Shown here: positions 34,459 through 43,051 of the stretch, in pieces | Position numbering within the stretch: the stretch's first letter is position 1 | Layout of the letters: each line of letters starts with the position of its first letter | DNA from: Verrucomicrobiaceae bacterium | GTDB lineage: Bacteria; Verrucomicrobiota; Verrucomicrobiia; Verrucomicrobiales; Verrucomicrobiaceae | Length of the DNA: 64,000 nucleotides | Assembly: GCA_947507875.1 (NCBI GenBank) | Contig: CANNQP010000009.1 | Coordinates: 43,060-107,059 of the forward strand | Reading direction: 5' to 3' | Program-made: the position numbers and the translations under genes | Notes under the pieces: model-generated | What the model was told of the DNA's origin: nothing | What the model saw: the letters and a program-made list of their open reading frames with translations, nothing else | Databases searched by the model: none

Positions 34459-36036
34459 ATGCGCGCACGCTCCTTAAATCTCTACTCCCGCATCCTGCTC
34501 TGGTTGCTGGTAAACGTGCTGGTGCTTGGAGCGTCTTTTTGGCTCGTGCTGCAGTGGCAGTTCCGTGAGGGCATGCAGGGTGCTTTGGGGGGTGTCATTG
34601 GCGACCGTCTGCAAACAGTCGGGCGTGAGATGCATGCGCGCCTAGCTAGCTCACAAAGATCAGAGTGGGATGGAATCCTGCGTGAGTTCAGTGAAAGGCA
34701 CGGCGTTCATGCGCTATTGATGACGATTCCCACCCGTCAGATTTCGGGGAAGCGGGTGGACTTGCCCGAAAAGCTCCAGCAGCTGCTTGCCGACATGCAT
34801 CCCGAGTTACCGCGTCGCCCACCTGGCGTTGCCCCGCGGCAGGAACGGCCTGGGCACCCACCCCCTCAGCCCGAATCACGGGATGAGCTGAATGCACTTC
34901 TGTTCGGTGAAGATTTTTTTCCACCAGCCGGGCGTCCCCATGCGCCTCCCCTGGAGTCCAGCGATGGTCCGCGCTTTGACGATCTATCGAATGCCATGCC
35001 CGTGAAGCTGGGCACGTTCATGCTGCCTCTAGGGACGCCACCGATCTACTACACTGGGATTCGGCTGCCACTGGTGCCTTCCTGGAGTCGGCGTGAAGGG
35101 CCCTTGATTTTCATGATCATCACGGATCGCATCACGGCCGGTGGATTGTTTTTTGACGTTACCCCCTGGCTGCTAGGACTCTTTGGTGCCATGGCCATGT
35201 CAGCGCTGCTTTGGTTACCTTTTGTGAGTGGCATCACACGGAGTGTGCGTGCCAATATGCATGCCACGGAGCAAATTGCGCGTGGGCATTTTGATGTGCG
35301 CGTTCCGGAAAATCGAGGGGACGAATTGGGGCGTCTTTCTCATGCGGTGAATCAAATGGCAGCGCAGTTGGATGGCATTGTGCGCGGTCAGAAGCGTTTC
35401 TTGGGAGACATCGCCCACGAACTTTGTAGCCCGATGGCGCGCATGGAAATGAGTTTAGGCATCTTGGAAGATCGCCTGACAGATAGCGATGCCTTACGTT
35501 TAGCAGATGCCCGAGAAGAACTGCGCCAGATGTCCTCTCTTGTGCATGAGTTGCTAGCCTTTTCTCGTTCAACGCTTGCCTCAGCGACCAAGCCTATGGA
35601 GGACATTCCATTGCTTAGCCTCATTGATGAAGCCATATGCATGGAGGCCATCCCACCACAAAAACTGCGCCTGGATGTGCCGGCGGATGTGGTCGTGCGC
35701 TGCATTCCTGACTTGTTGCGACGTGCCGTGGGTAACATCCTGCGCAATGCCTGCCTACATGCTCCTGAGAGCACGATTGAAATTTCAGCGAGTCGGCATG
35801 GAGACTTTGTGCTGTTGCTTATGGCGGATCATGGCCCAGGCGTTCCTGAGGATAGCCTACCTCGCCTCTTTGAGCCCTTTTACCGAGTGGATACCAGCCG
35901 CGACCGCCAGACTGGGGGCAGTGGTTTGGGACTCGCGATCGTGAAAACCTGCATCGAAACCTGCGCAGGACAGATAAGTGTGCGTGCGAATGAACCCAAG
36001 GGACTCATCTTTGAGATGCAGCTTCCTCGTGCTTGA
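34459..36036 (+). CDS. HAMP-type sensor histidine kinase
   Basis: Transmembrane histidine kinase of 525 residues. The first membrane helix lies at about 12-32. The periplasmic sensor (33-230) is interrupted by a Pro-rich stretch (RPPGVAPRQERPGHPPPQPE). The second helix lies at about 236-256, then HAMP (RGHFDVRVPENRGDELGRLSHAVNQMA). The dimerisation/phosphoacceptor helix is GDIAHELCSPMARMEMSLG with His320. The ATPase domain has an N box (RRAVGNILRNACLHAP) and ADHGPGVPEDSLPRLFEPFYR, GGSGLGLAIVKTC. The layout resembles CpxA-type kinases. No OmpR-type partner is beside it. The NtrC-type regulator 1.3 kb away, in opposite orientation, is the only regulator in the window. Confidence 0.9.
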   Translation: MRARSLNLYSRILLWLLVNVLVLGASFWLVLQWQFREGMQGALGGVIGDRLQTVGREMHARLASSQRSEWDGILREFSERHGVHALLMTIPTRQISGKRVDLPEKLQQLLADMHPELPRRPPGVAPRQERPGHPPPQPESRDELNALLFGEDFFPPAGRPHAPPLESSDGPRFDDLSNAMPVKLGTFMLPLGTPPIYYTGIRLPLVPSWSRREGPLIFMIITDRITAGGLFFDVTPWLLGLFGAMAMSALLWLPFVSGITRSVRANMHATEQIARGHFDVRVPENRGDELGRLSHAVNQMAAQLDGIVRGQKRFLGDIAHELCSPMARMEMSLGILEDRLTDSDALRLADAREELRQMSSLVHELLAFSRSTLASATKPMEDIPLLSLIDEAICMEAIPPQKLRLDVPADVVVRCIPDLLRRAVGNILRNACLHAPESTIEISASRHGDFVLLLMADHGPGVPEDSLPRLFEPFYRVDTSRDRQTGGSGLGLAIVKTCIETCAGQISVRANEPKGLIFEMQLPRA

Positions 36037-36087
36037 CCAATCCATGCATAGAGAACACCATTTCAGCCTAAGCAACCATCCTCACTG

Positions 36088-36498
36088 ATGAAAGCCATTA
36101 CCATCCTCACTGTCGCCACAATGACCTTTTCCGCTGCCTCCGCTCAGGATGCAGTTGATTTCGAAAAACAAATCCTGCCGATCCTGAAAGAGAGCTGCTT
36201 CAAGTGCCACGAGAAGGAAAAAGAAGACAAAGGCAAAATTAAAAAGCCGAAAGGCGGCCTGCGCTTGGACAGTGCAGAAGCCATCATCAAAGGCGGCAAA
36301 GATTACCCGAACGAAAACGTAGTGGCTGGAAAGCCTGATGCCTCCTGGTTGCTGAAGACCATGGCCCTGCCTGAGTCGGATGAAATGGCGATGCCTCCTG
36401 AGGGAAAGGGTGATCGCGTGAGCGCCGAAAATCAGGCCTTGGTCAAAAAGTGGATCGAATCAGGTGCCAGCTTTGGTGCTTGGAAGGGTGTAGAATAA
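36088..36498 (+). CDS. Exported PSCyt1-type cytochrome protein
   Basis: Small protein of 136 residues with a signal peptide (MKAITILTVATMTFSAASAQ). One planctomycete-type cytochrome domain contains CFKCH (VDFEKQILPILKESCFKCHEKEKEDKG), the GGLRLDSAEAIIKGG motif, and MPPEGKGDRVSAENQALVKKWIESGA. It probably binds one haem c in the periplasm. Unlike the large relatives at 2975 and 8190 it has no attached DUF1549/DUF1553. It follows the kinase by 52 bp and is closed by a strong terminator. Confidence 0.85.
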   Translation: MKAITILTVATMTFSAASAQDAVDFEKQILPILKESCFKCHEKEKEDKGKIKKPKGGLRLDSAEAIIKGGKDYPNENVVAGKPDASWLLKTMALPESDEMAMPPEGKGDRVSAENQALVKKWIESGASFGAWKGVE

Positions 36499-36525
36499 AC
36501 CATCGCCTCCGCTGAATTCGAATAC

Positions 36526-36556
36526 GGCGTGGCTGATCTCAGCCACGCCTTTTTTA
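36526..36556 (+). terminator. Rho-independent terminator
   Basis: GGCGTGGCTG (36526-36535) pairs perfectly with CAGCCACGCC (36540-36549) around a 4-nt loop, followed by TTTTTT. It ends the small cytochrome transcript 28 bp after its stop. Confidence 0.93.
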
Positions 36557-36570
36557 TGCCTACAAGCGCT

Positions 36571-37452
36571 TTATTCCCCATCCGGTAGTACATCCACCGC
36601 GACCTGAAGCCACTGCTCTCCAGCGCCAATGGTAACGCCACGCAGTGGGCTAACATCGCTGAAGTCTCGTCCCCAGGCCACCGTGACGTGGCGGTTGCTG
36701 GGAAGCACATTGTTGGTTGGGTCGGCATCCATCCATCCCGCTGACTCACCGCAATAAACGGAGAGCCAAGCATGAGAAGCATCAGCACCGATCATCTTGG
36801 GTTGTCCTGGTGGAGGTAGCGTCTCCAAGTAACCACTAACATAGCGTGCTGGCAGACCCAGGCTGCGCAGGCAGGCGATCATGACTTGAGCAAAGTCCTG
36901 ACACACACCACGCCGCTTTTTCAGCACCTGCTCCACGGGGGTAGCGAAGTCCGTGGCAGCAGGGTCAAAGATAAAATCCTCGTGAATTCGACGATTCAGG
37001 TCACAAACCCCCTCCAGCACCGGGCGTTGCGCTGGGAATGAAGGCCGCGCGTATTCTGCGAAGACGCTACCCACAGGAATCAGCGGAGACGCGAAGACAA
37101 GTTCTCCAGCTAGGGTTGCTGCACTGGATAAGTCAGCGCGGCAGGCATCGCGCACAGACTCCCAGGCAGGAGTTTCACCGGGATCGAAGATGGGAGCTGT
37201 GGCCACCTCAACGAGGCTTCGCGCGATGACTTCTAGCTTTTGGTGAGAGCCCTCAATTTCAAAATAAACACATGTGTTACCAAAGGAATCGGCCCTCTCC
37301 GCACGCTGCATAGGCGTAGGACGAATGGTGATTTCATGCCAGGGACATTCCTGAAAAGGCAGGGCCCGTGGCTCAAGTCGGGCGATGTAATGGCCAACAG
37401 TCACAGGACTTTCGTAACTGTAAGTGGTGCGGTGGGTGATCTGGTAGCGCAC
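36571..37452 (-). CDS. Transglutaminase-like protein
   Basis: Protein of 293 residues. The N-terminal beta domain is typical of bacterial transglutaminase-like proteins (MRYQITHRTTYSYESPVTVGHYIARLEPR). The papain-like core has catalytic Cys in RRGVCQDFAQVMIACLRSLGLPARYVSGY, His in DASHAWLSVYCG and Asp in WMDADPTNNVLPSNRHVTVAWGRDFSDVSPLRGV. It is cytoplasmic (no signal) and likely a peptidase or amide-forming enzyme. It follows the ATP-grasp/alpha-E gene by 35 bp on the same strand. This trio of domains is a recurrent conserved neighbourhood thought to make or process an unidentified peptide-like product. Confidence 0.9.
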   Translation of the reverse strand: MRYQITHRTTYSYESPVTVGHYIARLEPRALPFQECPWHEITIRPTPMQRAERADSFGNTCVYFEIEGSHQKLEVIARSLVEVATAPIFDPGETPAWESVRDACRADLSSAATLAGELVFASPLIPVGSVFAEYARPSFPAQRPVLEGVCDLNRRIHEDFIFDPAATDFATPVEQVLKKRRGVCQDFAQVMIACLRSLGLPARYVSGYLETLPPPGQPKMIGADASHAWLSVYCGESAGWMDADPTNNVLPSNRHVTVAWGRDFSDVSPLRGVTIGAGEQWLQVAVDVLPDGE

Positions 37453-37487
37453 GGCGAGTGAGGTCAGGAGCGTTCGTTGGGCGAGGT

Positions 37488-40082
37488 CTAGCTTGGCTTC
37501 CGGCTGGCGTGGGAAAAATAGTGTTCCGTGATGGTATCAGACAGCCTCTCCAGATCAGCCATTAGCTTGTGCGTGAAAGTAGACACGCTCGCCTGAATGC
37601 CTGCGCCAGATTTGGACAAAGCATCCAAATTCATGGCTGTGAGATCAGACTGAAGACCACCGATCTGCATCCGCGGTGTTGTCGTCAAGTCAATGCCGTG
37701 GGCCACAGGGAGCTGCGAGGCCTGTTTGGCCAAAATTTGGAATTGATGCATCACCGAGCGGGGATTGATTTCATTGAGTAGCAGTAGATCGAGCACTGGC
37801 ACCAAAGTTGGGCGCGCGAAGTGGAGCCTGCGGTATGTCATCGTACTGTCGCAAATCTCTAGCAAGGGGGTCAGAAGACTATCGTCCTCAGAAGATAACA
37901 GAGTCGCCTTGCCCACGAGTCCTAGCACGGTGTCAGCACGTTCCATGCGTCGCCCGAGTTCGAGGAATCGCCAACCATGGCCTCGCGTCATATTTTCTTG
38001 CTGCATGCCCGCGATGGCAGCGAGGTCGAGGATGAGCGTATCTAGCACTCCCTGAGCCATGGAATGAGAAAAGGGACCTGCAGGCAGACGAGCGTCGCGG
38101 TCCAAGCGGTTGATCAGACGCCACATGTCATCAGAAAGGCGGTCCCGTGCCGCTGCCGCGTTGTAACGGAGCCTGCCTAAGAGTTCGGGCACGCTGCCCT
38201 GACGCCTTGCATCTCGGAAAATGGCAGGCAGCTGCTCTAGTAGACCTTCGTTTTCCTCTGGAATTAGGCCCAGGTGCGTCATGAGTGCGATACAGCCATG
38301 CACTTCGTGACTATGCATTTGGCTCCTTTCCCCAGACAGCCGTTGCATGACCGAGCGTAGTACGCGAACCGCTGCCTCCAAGCGTTCGGCGTACCGTCCA
38401 AGCCAGAAAAGATGATCCGCGACGCGACTCGGAACACCGCTGGGCGGTCGAGCTGGGCGAATCACAACAGGCTGTTGGCGGCGCAGATTTTCATAATACG
38501 GATCAGGGCTTCCATCTCCCACGACCCAGGTGTCTTTGCTGATGCCTCCGCTACGCATCGTCACAAGCCACCTCTTTGGCTCAGGACTCACTCGGCAAAG
38601 CCCTCCAGGCATCGTTGCAAAACCTTCCCCCTGTGAGATGGCAAAGGCGCGCCACACCAGACATCGTGCCTCTAGGCTGGCACCTGTCCAGGTCGGTGTG
38701 GTCGAGAGCTGTAGCACCTCCTGCGCTACCCACTCGTGCGGGGCTGCCTGAATCGTTTCTAGCATCCGCTTTTTTTGCTCAGCATCGAGATCTGAAAGAA
38801 ACACCGGATCTCGAGAGCCCCGGATGAAAGCAGGCTTGATAACCCAACGATCTGGATCGGCGAGAACCATATCCAGCTCACGACGCTGACCACACCACCA
38901 GGTCGGAACGCATGGCAGGAGCAGTTCCTCCCCCAGCAAGTGACGACAAAGACCTGGCATGAAAGGGTGTAGGGCAGGTGTCTCCACCAGCCCACTGCCC
39001 AGTCCATTGGCCAGGGCGATGCTTCCATTCCTCCAGGCTTCCAAAAGCCCTGCAGTGCCCAGCAAAGATTCCGACTGCAGCTCCAGCGGGTCACAATAGA
39101 CGTCATCCACATGGCGAATCGCGACATCGACACGCCGGAGGCCTTCGAGGGTCTTCAACAGCAGGTGGCGATCCCGGACCGTCAGGTCAGCGCCTTCCAC
39201 CAGAGGAAACCCCAGGTATCGTGCTTGAAAGGCATGCTCAAAGTAGGTCTCATTGTAGGGACCAGGGGTAAGCATCAAAATGCCAGACTCACCGTGCCGA
39301 TGACGTGGAGCTAAAGACCGCAGCATCTCGCGCTTCATTTCGTAATAGGAGGCTAGCCTGCGAATCTTGGAGGCATTGAATTCCTCGGCATGAACATCCG
39401 CCATGATGATGCGATTTTCCAAGGCATAGCCATGGCCACTCGGAGCCTGAGCACGATCTGCCAACACCTGCCAACGTCCGCTCGCATCACGCACAAGATC
39501 GCAGCCCATCGTGAAAATGAAGCGACCGCCAGGTGGATTCACCCCCAAGACTGGGCGTAGGTAGCCAGGATTGGCATGAACCAAACGGGGTGGCAAAAGA
39601 CCATCTTTGAGCAATCGCTGTGGGCCATAGAGGTCCAATAGGATTGCATTCAAAAGCCTGCCACGCTGATCGATTCCAGCCTGCACCTGACTGAAATCTT
39701 CCTGTGAGACGATGAAGGGAAGAATATCCAATGACCAAGGCCGGCTTGTCCCCAAGGCATCTTCATAGATGTTATAGGTGACACCATGGTCCCTGAGTAA
39801 CCTTTGAACATCTTTGACACGGAAGTCATGGTCTTCCTTGCTGCACTGCTCCAAGTAGCTCGCGAACGTCTGCCAATGCGGACGAATGCGCCCACGAGAG
39901 TCCACCATTTCGTCATAGACTCCAGTCTCTGTCTTGTAGGCTGCCAAGTGGATGTTATCAGGAGGTTGGGGGGCCTCCAAGGGATGGCGAGGCTGCTGAA
40001 CCGCAAAGGTGGGCATGGGATCGGTTGGTGGCTGTGCCACTGAATAACGCCAGAATCGGGCCAAAGTGAGCCCGTTTTCCAT
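37488..40082 (-). CDS. Circularly permuted ATP-grasp / alpha-E fusion
   Basis: Fusion of 864 residues. The first part (about 50-530) is a circularly permuted type 2 ATP-grasp domain: DYNIYED-like VTYNIYEDALG, NAILLDLYGPQRLL, PNGRFIFTMGCDL-like segment, VLTPGPYNETYFEHAFQARYLG, DPLELQSESLLGTAGLLEAWR, and WVIKPAFIRGSRDPVFLSDL. The second part (about 560-864) is an alpha-helical alpha-E domain (SRVADHLFWLGRYAERLEAAVRVLR, LELGRRMERADTVLGL). In many bacteria these are separate genes; here they are joined. Predicted chemistry is ATP-dependent amide or peptide bond formation. The transglutaminase gene follows at 35 bp. The start could instead be the ATG at 40016. Confidence 0.9.
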   Translation of the reverse strand: MENGLTLARFWRYSVAQPPTDPMPTFAVQQPRHPLEAPQPPDNIHLAAYKTETGVYDEMVDSRGRIRPHWQTFASYLEQCSKEDHDFRVKDVQRLLRDHGVTYNIYEDALGTSRPWSLDILPFIVSQEDFSQVQAGIDQRGRLLNAILLDLYGPQRLLKDGLLPPRLVHANPGYLRPVLGVNPPGGRFIFTMGCDLVRDASGRWQVLADRAQAPSGHGYALENRIIMADVHAEEFNASKIRRLASYYEMKREMLRSLAPRHRHGESGILMLTPGPYNETYFEHAFQARYLGFPLVEGADLTVRDRHLLLKTLEGLRRVDVAIRHVDDVYCDPLELQSESLLGTAGLLEAWRNGSIALANGLGSGLVETPALHPFMPGLCRHLLGEELLLPCVPTWWCGQRRELDMVLADPDRWVIKPAFIRGSRDPVFLSDLDAEQKKRMLETIQAAPHEWVAQEVLQLSTTPTWTGASLEARCLVWRAFAISQGEGFATMPGGLCRVSPEPKRWLVTMRSGGISKDTWVVGDGSPDPYYENLRRQQPVVIRPARPPSGVPSRVADHLFWLGRYAERLEAAVRVLRSVMQRLSGERSQMHSHEVHGCIALMTHLGLIPEENEGLLEQLPAIFRDARRQGSVPELLGRLRYNAAAARDRLSDDMWRLINRLDRDARLPAGPFSHSMAQGVLDTLILDLAAIAGMQQENMTRGHGWRFLELGRRMERADTVLGLVGKATLLSSEDDSLLTPLLEICDSTMTYRRLHFARPTLVPVLDLLLLNEINPRSVMHQFQILAKQASQLPVAHGIDLTTTPRMQIGGLQSDLTAMNLDALSKSGAGIQASVSTFTHKLMADLERLSDTITEHYFSHASRKPS

Positions 40083-40170
40083 CGGAATCTATCCAAAGGT
40101 TATACCTGGAACCGGCAAGAGGTGCTTGCGCTAGTGCAGTGAGCGCGTCGCTATCCATCTGGCAGAGCCT

Positions 40171-40368
40171 TTAGCGACTCATCGGCATCATTTGCCCATA
40201 GCGCCCTGTGCCTTCCCACTTGGTCGGACGGTTCCAGGGGAGTGTGCTATCGGCTACGGGTGGAGGCTGACGCTCACGGCGCTTCGGTTCATCTGAAGCG
40301 CAGGAAGTCATGCTGGCAGCAATCAAAAGAAGACTGCATGCACCCAAAAGGAGATTCTGGAGTTTCAT
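40171..40368 (-). CDS. Small lipoprotein, unknown function
   Basis: A 65-residue protein (67 from the alternative ATG at 40374). The signal KLQNLLLGACSLLLIAASMTSC ends in a lipobox MTSC. The mature part is short and basic/proline-rich (EPKRRERQPPPVADSTLPWNRPTKWEGTGRYGQMMPMSR). The WNRPxxWEGxGxYGxM pattern looks conserved-type rather than random, but no function is known to me. It lies 60 bp downstream of the coiled-coil genes and upstream of the ATP-grasp gene, all on the minus strand. Confidence 0.65.
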   Translation of the reverse strand: MKLQNLLLGACSLLLIAASMTSCASDEPKRRERQPPPVADSTLPWNRPTKWEGTGRYGQMMPMSR

Positions 40369-40428
40369 GTGCATGTAATGATGGATGAAGAGGCGAATAA
40401 ACGTCCATCAACTACGCCAGTCGAGGCC

Positions 40429-41214
40429 TTATTGGAAAAGATTTTCCAAGATCACACGGTCTCCGGGAGCAATGCTCAAGCCATCTGCAATCGTTTCAGG
40501 CAGGATGTTGGCGACGGTACGGTCTTTTTGAACGGAGACAATACTGAGCTTGCCGACCGTTTGGTTGCCCCGGGTCACTAAAAACTTAGTCGCTTCGGTA
40601 ATGCCACGGTTTTGTCCAGCATCAACCACGACAAAGCCCCAGGCATTGTTCACAGCCACGACGCGAGCGACGAGGCTGTTGCGATCGAAGGACTTCTTGC
40701 GGTCGTCGATCTTCTTCATGACTTCCTCATAGGCACGTCGCGCAGTAGCGATTTTTTCCTGCTCCCCATCAGCTTCCTTGCGTTTGATTTCAGTGGCTGC
40801 CTCGGTTTCGGCGGTAGCCTTTTTCATGGAGTTGATTTCTTCCACCATGGTCTCAGGCTTCATGCCTTGGGGGAGTTTATCCAGGCGCATCTTCAGCTCA
40901 GCGAGCTTTTTGTTTGAAGAATCAAAAGCATCTTGATCACGGCGAAGGTCATTTTCGACCTGAGCGAGTTTCAGCTTTTGACTTTTCACTTTCTCATTTT
41001 CTACATCGAGATCCCCCTGAACTTTCGCGATTTCACCATTGGCCTGACTGACCTTGGCGACATTGCTATTGGCTTCGGTCAGTGCTTTCTGAACCTCAAG
41101 GTTGATCATGGTAACGCTGTTGCGAACGGCTGCGTATTCACGTCCATTTTGAAACGCAAAGAACGCGGAGACGAGCATGATCACTGCACTCAGAATAAAA
41201 AAAACTTTAGTCAT
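40429..41214 (-). CDS. Membrane-anchored coiled-coil protein A
   Basis: Protein of 261 residues. One N-terminal membrane helix (VFFILSAVIMLVSAFFAF) is followed by a long coiled coil (about 25-160; heptad pattern, Lys/Glu/Asn-rich). A beta-rich C-terminal domain (about 175-261) has ARVVAVNNAWGFVVVDAGQNRGITEATKFLVTRGNQTVGKLSIVSVQKDRTVANILP. The same layout, and the same type of final domain, is found in the neighbouring protein at 41256-42353, so the two are distant paralogues. They may form a structural or scaffold complex in the periplasm. No characterised family name applies with confidence. Confidence 0.72.
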   Translation of the reverse strand: MTKVFFILSAVIMLVSAFFAFQNGREYAAVRNSVTMINLEVQKALTEANSNVAKVSQANGEIAKVQGDLDVENEKVKSQKLKLAQVENDLRRDQDAFDSSNKKLAELKMRLDKLPQGMKPETMVEEINSMKKATAETEAATEIKRKEADGEQEKIATARRAYEEVMKKIDDRKKSFDRNSLVARVVAVNNAWGFVVVDAGQNRGITEATKFLVTRGNQTVGKLSIVSVQKDRTVANILPETIADGLSIAPGDRVILENLFQ

Positions 41215-41255
41215 GACGGTAATGAAAGTGAGGGGGATGCGTGATGTGCGAAAAA

Positions 41256-42353
41256 TTAGGGCTTGGCAGGTGCAGCGCCGAAGGGATCATTCATGTTAGG
41301 CTTCTCGGTCGTGCCAGGGGTCGCAGGAGCGGCGCCGAAAGGATCTGAGCTAGGTGCTGCCGGTGTAGGTGCCGGTGCTGCACCGAAGGGATCCGAGGCA
41401 GCCGCAGGAGCAGCCGGTGCCGCAGGAGCCGCACCGAAGGGATCGGAAGCTGAAGGTGCGGCAGCAGGAGCCGCAGTCGCACCAAAAGGATCCGAACTCA
41501 TCGGAGCGGCGGCGGGTGCTGTCGTGGCAGGTGCTGTTGGAGCGGATTCGGCCGGTGCAACAGGGGCTTCTGGTGCTGCCTGAACAGGAACCGCAACCAC
41601 TGTGTCACCGTTTTGGATAACCAGCCCGCTTGCAATTGAGCCAGGGATGACTTCTGCGACCGAACCGTATTGCTCCACATTCTTCACCTTCAACTTAGCG
41701 ATCACTTGCTTGCCGCGTTTGACTTCGAGATCGGCATTGGCGAAAACTCCTCCCGTGTTGCCTTTGTTCAAGATCGCAACATCCCACTCTGGGAAGAATT
41801 GAGCCACGCGTGCAGTAAATTCTGGGTCCACGATGCCACGGCGTCCGCGTGCTTCAGCCTCGCGCAATTTTGCGGTCGAGGAAACCAGTTCATCATAGTT
41901 GGCTTTGATATCAGCCAAGCGCTGGGTCTGGTTGGCCAAAGCTCCTTCAGCTTCTTTTTGTTTGCGCTTCAGGTTTTCGATCTGTGCCACTAGTTTTTCT
42001 ACGTCACCAGCTTCCTCGATCTGCTTCTCCATGGCGGAAACGTTCTGTTGCAATTGAGCTAAGTTACCTTTGATCAGCCCCAGAGAGTTTTCTTTCTCAG
42101 CCACTAAACTGGATAGTTTAACGGTTTCATCTTTCGCTGATGCCAGTTCCTTTTGGGCTGATTCAAGGGCTGTTTGGCGGCTAGCAAGGGCATCAATCGC
42201 CTCTTTACCGCGCTCTTGGGCAGCCTTGACGTTGGCTTTGGCAAAGCTCTCGCGGGCGCGCTCGGCGGTAAGATCCTGCTGATTGACCCATGCAAAGTAG
42301 CAGGACGCAATCAAGCAAGCGGCGGAGAAGATGGAGAGGAGCTTCCAGAGCAT
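41256..42353 (-). CDS. Membrane-anchored coiled-coil protein B with DPFGA repeats
   Basis: Protein of 365 residues from the ATG at 42353; the upstream in-frame codons to 42458 do not look like a signal. An N-terminal membrane helix (MLWKLLSIFSAACLIASCYFAW) is followed by a coiled coil (about 30-165). A beta domain like that of its neighbour follows (VAILNKGNTGGVFANADLEVKRGKQVIAKLKVKNVEQYGSVAEVIPGSIASGLVIQNGDTVVA). The C-terminal tail (about 270-365) is Ala/Pro-rich with five DPFGA motifs spaced irregularly, a low-complexity repeat likely to be disordered. It lies 41 bp upstream of the paralogue in the same direction. Confidence 0.75.
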   Translation of the reverse strand: MLWKLLSIFSAACLIASCYFAWVNQQDLTAERARESFAKANVKAAQERGKEAIDALASRQTALESAQKELASAKDETVKLSSLVAEKENSLGLIKGNLAQLQQNVSAMEKQIEEAGDVEKLVAQIENLKRKQKEAEGALANQTQRLADIKANYDELVSSTAKLREAEARGRRGIVDPEFTARVAQFFPEWDVAILNKGNTGGVFANADLEVKRGKQVIAKLKVKNVEQYGSVAEVIPGSIASGLVIQNGDTVVAVPVQAAPEAPVAPAESAPTAPATTAPAAAPMSSDPFGATAAPAAAPSASDPFGAAPAAPAAPAAASDPFGAAPAPTPAAPSSDPFGAAPATPGTTEKPNMNDPFGAAPAKP

Positions 42354-42473
42354 GGTAGGTGTGAATAAGTGAAAATTAGACGCTTGTTCTACCGAATGAC
42401 CACTTTCACGACAACACCAATTTTGCGCATGTTGGTAAAATCGTTTCAAACTTGCCAATCTTCATCTTTTGCG

Positions 42474-42503
42474 TTGACGACTTGGCTCCAGTCAGCCTAG
42501 ATA
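42474..42503 (+). promoter_or_regulatory. Promoter of tRNA-Ser
   Basis: TTGACG (42474-42479) and TAGATA (42498-42503) form -35 and -10 boxes with an 18-bp spacer. Transcription would begin near 42510, about 29 bp before the tRNA. Confidence 0.6.
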
Positions 42504-42538
42504 AAGCAAGTCCAACGCGTTTTGCGCGAAGGCGTATT

Positions 42539-42629
42539 GGTGAGATGGCTGAGTGGTCGAAAGCACATCTTTGCTAAAGATGCGTAGCCTTATCCGCTAC
42601 CGAGGGTTCGAATCCCTCTCTCACCGCCA
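42539..42629 (+). tRNA. tRNA-Ser(GCT)
   Basis: A 91-nt class II tRNA. The acceptor stem GGTGAGA pairs with TCTCACC, the discriminator is G, and CCA is encoded. The anticodon stem CATCT/AGATG encloses TTGCTAA with anticodon GCT (42573-42575), reading AGC/AGU serine codons. A variable arm TAGCCTTATCCGCTA and the T loop GGTTCGAATCC are present. Confidence 0.95.
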
Positions 42630-42664
42630 CTACCTTCAGAAAGACTAAGCTGAAGTATACCTTT

Positions 42665-43048
42665 TTAGGCGAGTCCCAGTTGGGCTACCTGTTGTTCATC
42701 CATGCCGAGGTAATGTCCGATTTCATGGAGCAAAGTGACTCTCACTTCCTCACGAAATTGAGTTCTATTTTTTCCACTGTGCTCCCAGAGATTGCCCAAA
42801 AACAGTCGGATGCATGGCATCTCGAGGCATGGCTGGGAGATAGGGTCCAGCAGGCTGGTTCCTTCAAAAATGCCCAAAAGATCATGATCCAGTTCAGTCT
42901 CTTCTCCCGAGTCTGCGTGGTAACGGTCTTCGGTTTCTATTCGGCAGTGAATCAATGCTGCTTTCAAGTCGTTAGGCAGGCTCTCTAGCGTGCGTCTGAT
43001 CACGGCCTCAGCCATGTTTTTCAGGTGCTGCGGCTTCATGGTCCGCAT
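42665..43048 (-). CDS. Zincin-like metallopeptidase family protein
   Basis: A 127-residue protein of the small bacterial zincin family (DUF1025 type). The HExxH motif is in VRVTLLHEIGHYLGMDEQQVAQLGL, with the conserved following Leu-Gly-Met-Asp-Glu. Upstream are LPNDLKAALIHCRIETEDR and FEGTSLLDP, RLFLGNLWEHS. It is cytoplasmic; substrates of this family are not known to me. The start (ATG 43048) is 3 bp after the stop of the lipoprotein gene, so coupling is likely. A second ATG at 43036 is an alternative. Confidence 0.85.
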   Translation of the reverse strand: MRTMKPQHLKNMAEAVIRRTLESLPNDLKAALIHCRIETEDRYHADSGEETELDHDLLGIFEGTSLLDPISQPCLEMPCIRLFLGNLWEHSGKNRTQFREEVRVTLLHEIGHYLGMDEQQVAQLGLA

Positions 43049-43051
43049 TCA

